Source of the DNA: an uncultured Gammaproteobacteria bacterium
GTDB taxonomy: Bacteria; Pseudomonadota; Gammaproteobacteria; CAKMZV01
DNA length: 37,738 nt
Direction: 5' to 3'
NCBI GenBank assembly: GCA_929200535.1
Contig: CAKMZV010000002.1
Span: 79,156-116,893 of the forward strand
Shown here: positions 32,652-37,738 of the stretch, in pieces
Numbering within the stretch: the first letter of the stretch is position 1
Layout: every line of letters begins with the position of its first letter
The notes under the pieces: model-generated
Databases searched by the model: none
What the model was told of the DNA's origin: nothing
What the model saw: the letters and a program-made list of their open reading frames with translations, nothing else
Made by a program: the position numbers and the translations under genes

Positions 32652-33722
32652 CTAAGCATCACCTTGTACTATTAGCCCTTGTTGGGTTGAAAAATCCATC
32701 ATTCGGCTGATGGAGATTTTAGCTTTTTCAATTGTTGATTTGTCTAAGCGGATTTCACGGTCGCCTTTTTCTAAAACGGCAGATAAATTTTGTAAGCTAT
32801 TGAGTGCCATCCATGGGCAATGTCCGCAGGCAGTACAGGTCGCACTTTTGCCTCCAGTGGGGGCGACGATAAATTCTTTATCGGGTTGTAATTGTTGCAT
32901 TTTATAAAAAATCCCTTCATCAGTGGCAACAATAAATTTTTGTGCCTCCATTGTGTTGATGGCATTAACCAGAACTTTAGTTGAGCCAATCACCTGTGCC
33001 ATACTGAGCAATTCTTCGGGAGATTCAGGGTGAGCAATAACAACGGCATCAGGGTGCTCTGTAAGAAGCTCTTTTAAGGAGTTGGTGCGAAATTCATCAT
33101 GCACGACACAATGCCCTTCCCAATTAAGCATATTCGCCCCAGTCATTGCTTGTACCCAATTGCCAAGATGACGATCCGGTGCCCATAAGATTTTTTCTCC
33201 TTGGCTATGTAGGTGGTTGATAATAGCAACGGCATTGCTGGAGGTGACTGTCCAGTCCGCTAATCCTTTAACTTCGGCACTGGTATTGGCATAAACCACC
33301 GAAGTGCGATCAGGGTGCTGCTCAATAAATTGTTTAAATTCAGCGGCAGGGCATCCGAGATCTAAGGAGCATTCGGCTTCTAAAGTAGGCATTAGCACGC
33401 GTTTGTTGGGGGACAGAATTTTAGCGGTTTCTCCCATAAAGCGTACACCACAGACAACCAGCGTAGTGGCTGGATGATTACGTCCGAAATTTGCCATCTC
33501 TAAGGAGTCAGAAATTAGTCCGCCAGTTTCTTCAGCGAGTTGTTGCAATTTTTCATCGACATAGTAATGAGCAACCAAAACCGCATTTTGCTCTTTTAAT
33601 TGCGTTTTGATTTTTTCAATTATCTGCTCAGTAGCAAAAGCACCCATAGGTGCAGGCATCATACCTTTAGCAAGAATTGCTTTTTGTTGAATTGAGTGTG
33701 ATAGAGACTTTAGTTGAGTCAT
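32652..33722 (-). CDS. nadA: Quinolinate synthase NadA
   Basis: NadA condenses iminoaspartate with dihydroxyacetone phosphate to quinolinate for NAD synthesis, using a [4Fe-4S] cluster. The 356-residue protein has likely cluster ligands C118 (LEAECSLD), C205 (WEGHCVVH) and C302 (CTACGHCPW); the 87 and 97 spacings equal those of E. coli C113/C200/C297. [11 protein letters not shown] and SSNAVAI bind substrate. It heads a probable nadA-yebC-accessory-cyoE-crcB transcript; a degenerate MITE lies about 60 bases upstream. The YY in AHYY is the usual form. Confidence 0.96.
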   Translation of the reverse strand: MTQLKSLSHSIQQKAILAKGMMPAPMGAFATEQIIEKIKTQLKEQNAVLVAHYYVDEKLQQLAEETGGLISDSLEMANFGRNHPATTLVVCGVRFMGETAKILSPNKRVLMPTLEAECSLDLGCPAAEFKQFIEQHPDRTSVVYANTSAEVKGLADWTVTSSNAVAIINHLHSQGEKILWAPDRHLGNWVQAMTGANMLNWEGHCVVHDEFRTNSLKELLTEHPDAVVIAHPESPEELLSMAQVIGSTKVLVNAINTMEAQKFIVATDEGIFYKMQQLQPDKEFIVAPTGGKSATCTACGHCPWMALNSLQNLSAVLEKGDREIRLDKSTIEKAKISISRMMDFSTQQGLIVQGDA

Positions 33723-33781
33723 AAATAATAAAAATAAAAAAATTACAAGGCTGATATATAATTTTAACTCTTTTACTGCCT

Positions 33782-33916
33782 GAGACTTTTGTAATAAAGG
33801 TATGACAAGTAAAAAAGATTAAGATTGCTCTGAATTGTTATGTTCAGGTGCGTAAATTTGTTGAGAATACTGAGAGTAAAAATACGTTTTGTGCCATAAT
33901 TTACTACAAAGGTCTC
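33782..33916. mobile_element. MITE copy 3, degenerate (135 bp)
   Basis: The ends gagacttttgtaataaagg and ...tactacaaaggtctc correspond to the TIRs of copies 1 and 2 with several changes. The inner atgacaagtaaaaaag and the stretch gagtaaaaatacgttttgtgccata match copy 1. Target duplication is decayed (TGCCT against TGTTT). It lies between nadA and the divergent hypothetical gene; with an AT-rich stretch at 33958-33990 it fills the 271-base gap. Confidence 0.75.
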
Positions 33917-33993
33917 TGTTTCATTTTTGCTGAAAAGAATGGGGGGTTACTACGACTTTCAATATATATAAATAATATATACAAATAAACTAT

Positions 33994-34680
33994 ATGGAAG
34001 AAAATAAATTTTTTAAGTACCTTTGGCGTGTAAATGGGGTTGTGTTGTTGATTGTTGGGTTTCTTGCTATTGGTGTATTGACGTTTGCTGGCTATAAAAT
34101 ATATTCTGAAACTATGCGTGAACGAGGCCAGGTCAGCATTGTCAATATTCAACCAAAAGCAGAGATTAAAGAAAAATGGGAGCTTGGTTATATGTCAAAA
34201 GTTCCTGGTACTTCCATTATCATTCTCTCATTAAATTCAGATCAAAGTTATTCCCAATCTTATTACAATAAATCAACATTGTCAGCAAGAAATTACTTAT
34301 TCATAGATGCTGAAAATAATACAAAACATTGGTTATTTAAGACAAATCAACAGTTGGTAATTAGCATTGAAAAGATGACTAAACACATTGAACAAAAAAA
34401 TAGAATGACAACGATACTTTACAAAATTGTTAAAGAAGATACCAATAACGATAAGCGTTTAACCAATAAAGACCTCTATACTATAGGGCTTTCACAGCCA
34501 GATGGTACAGGATATAAAGAGGTGCTAAGGGATATTGAAATGTTGTTTGGACATCAATTTCACGGTGAGGATAAACTGCTTTTAATTTATCAGAAAAAAG
34601 GAATAAACTACTCAGTAAATGTGAATCTTTTTGATTTTTCTCTTTCCAATAAGGAAAAATTGCCTAAAGTTGGTCTTTAG
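33994..34680 (+). CDS. Hypothetical membrane-anchored protein with an EF-hand-like loop
   Basis: The 228-residue protein starts with a short cytoplasmic segment and one membrane span (about 12-34, VVLLIVGFLAIGVLTFAGYK), then an extracytoplasmic domain with alternating polar and hydrophobic strands. A motif DTNNDKRLTNKDL (about 149-161) looks like a Ca2+-binding EF-hand/dockerin loop. I do not recognise a named family. It stands upstream of an Fe3+-type ABC permease, 37 bases from its earliest start, but a functional link is not shown. The region before the ATG is very AT-rich with no ribosome-binding motif. Confidence 0.75.
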   Translation: MEENKFFKYLWRVNGVVLLIVGFLAIGVLTFAGYKIYSETMRERGQVSIVNIQPKAEIKEKWELGYMSKVPGTSIIILSLNSDQSYSQSYYNKSTLSARNYLFIDAENNTKHWLFKTNQQLVISIEKMTKHIEQKNRMTTILYKIVKEDTNNDKRLTNKDLYTIGLSQPDGTGYKEVLRDIEMLFGHQFHGEDKLLLIYQKKGINYSVNVNLFDFSLSNKEKLPKVGL

Positions 34681-34706
34681 GCTACCTCTATTAAGAAAAT
34701 AGCTTG

Positions 34707-34724
34707 GACGCAAGACCTTGCGTC
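34707..34724. repeat. Perfect 8-bp inverted repeat at the permease start
   Basis: gacgcaag-ac-cttgcgtc forms an 18-base near-palindrome without a T-run. The TTG at 34718 that could start the permease lies inside it. Similar gacgcaag..cttgcgtc units are, as I recall, dispersed in environmental genomes. It may be a repeat insertion, a hairpin or a transcript end. Confidence 0.5.
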
Positions 34725-36409
34725 TAAACAGTGCTTGTCAGAAACAGCATAATTTGGTAAAATATCAAGCATACTTTACAAATTTTTCTATTTTGACTTC
34801 CGCAAATTTAAGGAATATTTTCCTCCCCTTGCTCTTATCGACTGCCATAGCCTTTTTGGTAATGGGTAGTTTGTCATTTATTCTGGGCAGTTACTTTCAG
34901 CCTTTTGGGGAGAACTGGCAACACATTATAGATCATCTGCTATTTTCTGTTTTACTTGATACGTTAGCTTTGTTGGGGTTAAATCTACTGGGCTGTTTGG
35001 TGTTGGGAGTTTCTCTTGCGTGGTTTGTTTGTCGCTATGACTTTTATGGACGAGCTTGGTTGCAGTGGTTATTGCTTCTACCATTGGTTATTCCACCTTA
35101 TATCACGGCATTTATTATGTTTGATGTATTTGATTCATCGGGGCATATTAATGCACAAATAAGCATCTTGGATTTTAGCTTAGATTTGCACCATCTTGGC
35201 TTTGCCTCTGTGGCAATGATTATGGTTTTTTATACCTATGTTTATTGGTTAGTGCGAAGCTCGTTGATGACCATGCAAGGCACCTTAATTGAGGGAGCAA
35301 AAAATCTTGGTCTGGGCGAATGGGGGCTTTTTTTTCGGGTGGTACTGCCTCTAACAAAACCAGCGATTATTGGCGGTTTGGGATTGGTAATGTTAGAAAC
35401 CTTAGCCGATTTTGGTACGGTGAGCATATTTAATATCGACACCTTAACAACGTTAATTTATAAAACCTGGCACTCACTTTTTGATCTGCATACGGCACTG
35501 CAAATATCAGGCATTTTATTATTATTGGTTTTGTTCGTTTATTTATGTGAAAAAACATTTCATAATAAGGGCTTGAGGCATAATTCAAGGCAAGGTGGTG
35601 GTTTACCGAGAAAAAAACTATTGGGTTGGCAGGCGTGGATTGTAAGTGGATTTTGCTGGACAGTGGCAGTGTGTAGCTTCTTTATTCCTTTAGGGAGCTT
35701 GGTGTTTATGGTGCTTTCACAAAGTGAGCCTATTGTTTGGCAGGGTTTTTTTGAGGTGCTGATAAACACGCTAATCATAGGCAGTGGGACAAGCGTTGCA
35801 CTGGTGATATTAAGTTTTATTTTGGTAACAATGCACCACCAATTAAGCAATGATTTTAGTAGCTCAAATAATGCCACGGCAAGTAACTTTATTACCAAAC
35901 TATATGCGTTATTGCGACTTGGCTATGTTTTTCCTGGGTCGGTCATTGCCATTAGTATTGTTAGTGTATTGGTTTATTTACAGCAGAGCTTATCCTCTAT
36001 GGGATTTGGGGAGATATTAAGTGGGGGATCGGTTTTGATATTGATTTGGGCTTATATGGTACGTTTTTTTGCAGTATCGCTCAACACTTTGGAAGGGTCT
36101 GTTTGTCGTATCAACTGTAATTTACCGTCAATTGCGATGAACTTGGGATCAAATCAATGGAAAATCAAGCAACGAGTTTATTTGCCAAATCTTAAAATTG
36201 CAGTGATGAGCGCCTTAGTCTTAGTGTTTATAGAAGTGATTAAGGAAATGCCCGCAACTCTACTATTGCGGCCATATAACTGGGAGACTCTTGCGGTGAA
36301 TATTTATGGTTATACTTCCGAAGGTGAATGGGCTTTTGCTGCCTTGCCCGCACTGGCAATGATAGTGCTATGTTTATTTTTTATTGGGCTGGTGTTCCGC
36401 CGAATGTAA
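34718..36409 (+). CDS. Fe3+-type ABC transporter permease (FbpB-like)
   Basis: The 563-residue protein has about twelve membrane spans in two homologous halves, the fused permease layout of FbpB/SfuB/ThiP. Each half has a coupling loop: EGAKNLGLGEWGLFFRVVLPL in the first and AMNLGSNQWKIKQRVYLPNL in the second. LRPYNWETLAVNIYGY near the end is typical of iron(III) permeases. Only non-ATG starts exist upstream of the first span: TTG at 34718 (inside a palindrome), about 34754, or 34793; the true start is uncertain. The ATPase gene follows by 4 bases. No periplasmic binding protein is in the window. Thiamine or another substrate cannot be excluded. Confidence 0.85.
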   Translation: MRLNSACQKQHNLVKYQAYFTNFSILTSANLRNIFLPLLLSTAIAFLVMGSLSFILGSYFQPFGENWQHIIDHLLFSVLLDTLALLGLNLLGCLVLGVSLAWFVCRYDFYGRAWLQWLLLLPLVIPPYITAFIMFDVFDSSGHINAQISILDFSLDLHHLGFASVAMIMVFYTYVYWLVRSSLMTMQGTLIEGAKNLGLGEWGLFFRVVLPLTKPAIIGGLGLVMLETLADFGTVSIFNIDTLTTLIYKTWHSLFDLHTALQISGILLLLVLFVYLCEKTFHNKGLRHNSRQGGGLPRKKLLGWQAWIVSGFCWTVAVCSFFIPLGSLVFMVLSQSEPIVWQGFFEVLINTLIIGSGTSVALVILSFILVTMHHQLSNDFSSSNNATASNFITKLYALLRLGYVFPGSVIAISIVSVLVYLQQSLSSMGFGEILSGGSVLILIWAYMVRFFAVSLNTLEGSVCRINCNLPSIAMNLGSNQWKIKQRVYLPNLKIAVMSALVLVFIEVIKEMPATLLLRPYNWETLAVNIYGYTSEGEWAFAALPALAMIVLCLFFIGLVFRRM

Positions 36410-36413
36410 CTTT

Positions 36414-37646
36414 ATGAATCAACAAATAGAACGTTTAACGAATTCACATATTCTTGAAGTTGAGGATATTTGTTGTGATATTGGTGGCAACGCTATTTTG
36501 AAAAATTTATCGTTTAAGGTACCTGCTGGTTCCTTTTGTTGTTTGTTGGGAAAAAGTGGCTGCGGCAAGACAACCCTATTTAGAGCACTTTCAGGATTGC
36601 AAGAAGTGCAGCAAGGGCAAGTATCTGTCAATGGGCGTATGGTTACTGAAAACGGGGCACCGGTGGTGCTTTCTCAGCACAGAAAAATTGGCTTAGTATT
36701 TCAGGATTACACCCTCTTTCCACATTTATCCGTACGAGACAATTTACTCTTTGGTGCGCCAGAATGTTCCCGCATTGAACAACAAGAAATCGTTAATCGA
36801 CTATTAACCTTGATTGACTTGGAAGGCTATCAAGAACGTTTTCCGCATGAATTATCTGGGGGGCAACAACAGCGAGTAGCCTTAGCACGAACATTAGCCT
36901 CAGACCCTCTACTGGTATTATTAGATGAGCCTTTTTCTAATCTTGAACAAGAACAGCGATTACGCTTAGCACAACAAGTCAAGCACATTTTAAAAGAACA
37001 ATCCATTTCCGCTTTATTAGTCACTCATGATCAACAAGAAGCCTTTGCCTTTGCCGACTACATAGGAATTATTATTGATGGGGAATTAGTTCAATGGGGC
37101 ACCCCCGAGGATATTTACTATCGCCCACAAAACCAGCAAGTTGCCGAATTTATTGGCTCAGGCAATTGGTATGATTGCCAATGTGTTCTTGATGAAACGG
37201 GCAAGCAAAAACTGGCTACGCCATTTGGAGTTATTGATATTTCCACCGATAATAAATTATTGAGTGAGAAAAACAAATCGATGCTACAAGGTTCAGATAA
37301 ATTACAAATTTTCCTACGCCAAGAAAATATCTACCTACCAGTCAATCAACAGGAATTTACCAAAGAATGTATCGATGACATCTGTTATACCACCCCTAAT
37401 AACACAATGCGACACTTCCCCATTATTAAATGGTGGCAAGTTACAGAAAAATATTTTGCAGGGTTTTTAAGTTTTGTGGATTTAAAACCAGTGCTGGAAA
37501 TTGAAGATGACACGCTCTCCAAACTACGAGTTAATGTATTTATCCGTAGTAACCGAGAGATTATGATTGGGCAAAAAGTTCGTGTTGAATTAGAAGTTGG
37601 TGAACTGATTTTACGCAGTATCCCCTCACCCCAACCCTCTCCCTGA
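36414..37646 (+). CDS. Fe3+-type ABC transporter ATP-binding protein (FbpC-like)
   Basis: From the ATG at 36414 the ATPase has 410 residues: Walker A GKSGCGKTT (46-54), Q-loop VFQDYTLFPHL, signature LSGGQQQR (147-154), Walker B LLVLLDEP (166-173), and H205 in VTHDQ, followed by a C-terminal regulatory TOBE-like domain from about 240. The D-loop reads SNLE rather than the usual SALD. The last residues (IPSPQPSP) are encoded by a dispersed palindromic repeat, suggesting that the repeat has replaced the original C-terminus. A frame extension to 36384 overlaps the permease and is rejected. It forms an importer with the preceding permease. Confidence 0.88.
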   Translation: MNQQIERLTNSHILEVEDICCDIGGNAILKNLSFKVPAGSFCCLLGKSGCGKTTLFRALSGLQEVQQGQVSVNGRMVTENGAPVVLSQHRKIGLVFQDYTLFPHLSVRDNLLFGAPECSRIEQQEIVNRLLTLIDLEGYQERFPHELSGGQQQRVALARTLASDPLLVLLDEPFSNLEQEQRLRLAQQVKHILKEQSISALLVTHDQQEAFAFADYIGIIIDGELVQWGTPEDIYYRPQNQQVAEFIGSGNWYDCQCVLDETGKQKLATPFGVIDISTDNKLLSEKNKSMLQGSDKLQIFLRQENIYLPVNQQEFTKECIDDICYTTPNNTMRHFPIIKWWQVTEKYFAGFLSFVDLKPVLEIEDDTLSKLRVNVFIRSNREIMIGQKVRVELEVGELILRSIPSPQPSP

Positions 37647-37655
37647 GGGAGAGGG
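37635..37655. repeat. Palindromic repeat at the 3' end of the ATPase gene
   Basis: ccctctccc-tga-gggagaggg is a perfect 9-bp stem; its loop is the stop codon (TGA, 37644-37646) of the ATPase gene. The context (cctcaccccaaccctctccc) resembles a repeat I know from many proteobacterial genomes. No T-run follows. Confidence 0.7.
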
Positions 37656-37672
37656 AGCTTGATTGTTACTCG

Positions 37673-37731
37673 TTCCCACGCTTCTGCGAGGGAATGCATA
37701 TCGCATGCGGGCAGACACATAGGTCTGCCCC
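37673..37731. repeat. Two further palindromes in the terminal intergenic segment
   Basis: ttcccacgc/gcgagggaa (37673-37694) is a near-perfect stem with one A-A mismatch, and gggcagac/gtctgccc (37709-37716 and 37723-37730) is a perfect 8-bp stem with a 6-base loop. With the preceding palindrome they form a cluster of dispersed repeat types; no gene is visible in 37647-37738. Confidence 0.6.
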
Positions 37732-37738
37732 TACTGAA

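Overview
This looks like chromosomal DNA from an AT-rich gammaproteobacterium (my rough estimate is below 40% G+C; not computed). Gene orders typical of that class are present: surA-pdxA-rsmA-apaH, surE-pcm, and pepA next to valS. The genus cannot be fixed from sequence alone. Less usual traits are two mevalonate-pathway genes, ribosomal proteins L31 and L36 both of the zinc-free type, very few recognisable Shine-Dalgarno motifs, and several palindromic or MITE-like intergenic repeats. Together these would fit an environmental or host-associated lineage, but that is inference.

Layout. 1-1933: 3' part of a large repeat protein (fibronectin III-like units, then a kelch-like propeller). 2187-6648 (minus): mvk, a repeat-filled gap with a MITE, then mvaD-sppA-mnmA. 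6749-11503 (plus): surA-pdxA-rsmA-apaH and a DUF1624 membrane protein, which overlaps the convergent amgK-like gene by 65 bp. 11439-15368 (minus): surE-pcm-fdx-apbE-amgK. 15444-16354 (plus): an Smr-domain gene and a 41-residue rpmJ. 16396-26596 (minus): rpmE, hemE, an EcoRV-like restriction-modification pair, pepA, a TaqI/Eco57I-like DNA methylase, a 44-codon ORF, valS and an SH3-domain protein whose start lies inside a MITE. 26701-28496 (plus): birA-rluC. 28546-29902 (minus): a small accessory block, DUF4160-DUF2442 and an AbiJ/Abi_C-like protein. 29970-33722 (minus): nadA-yebC-(oxidase accessory)-cyoE-crcB. 33994-37646 (plus): a hypothetical membrane-anchored protein and a two-gene ABC importer of Fe3+ type. 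The window ends in dispersed palindromic repeats.

Most genes are housekeeping: cofactor synthesis (pyridoxal phosphate, NAD, heme, biotin attachment), tRNA/rRNA modification, protein repair, outer-membrane protein folding and heme O synthesis for a terminal oxidase.

Three parts deserve most attention. (1) The EcoRV-like R-M operon has its whole catalytic set at EcoRV spacing, and the window holds only one GATATC. (2) A MITE family with matching terminal inverted repeats and 5-bp target duplications: one copy sits upstream of mvaD, and another now supplies the ATG and first residues of the SH3 protein, next to an apparent one-base frameshift in the likely ancestral start. (3) The Abi-like / DUF4160-DUF2442 block. 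I found no tRNA, rRNA, CRISPR array or intact transposase.
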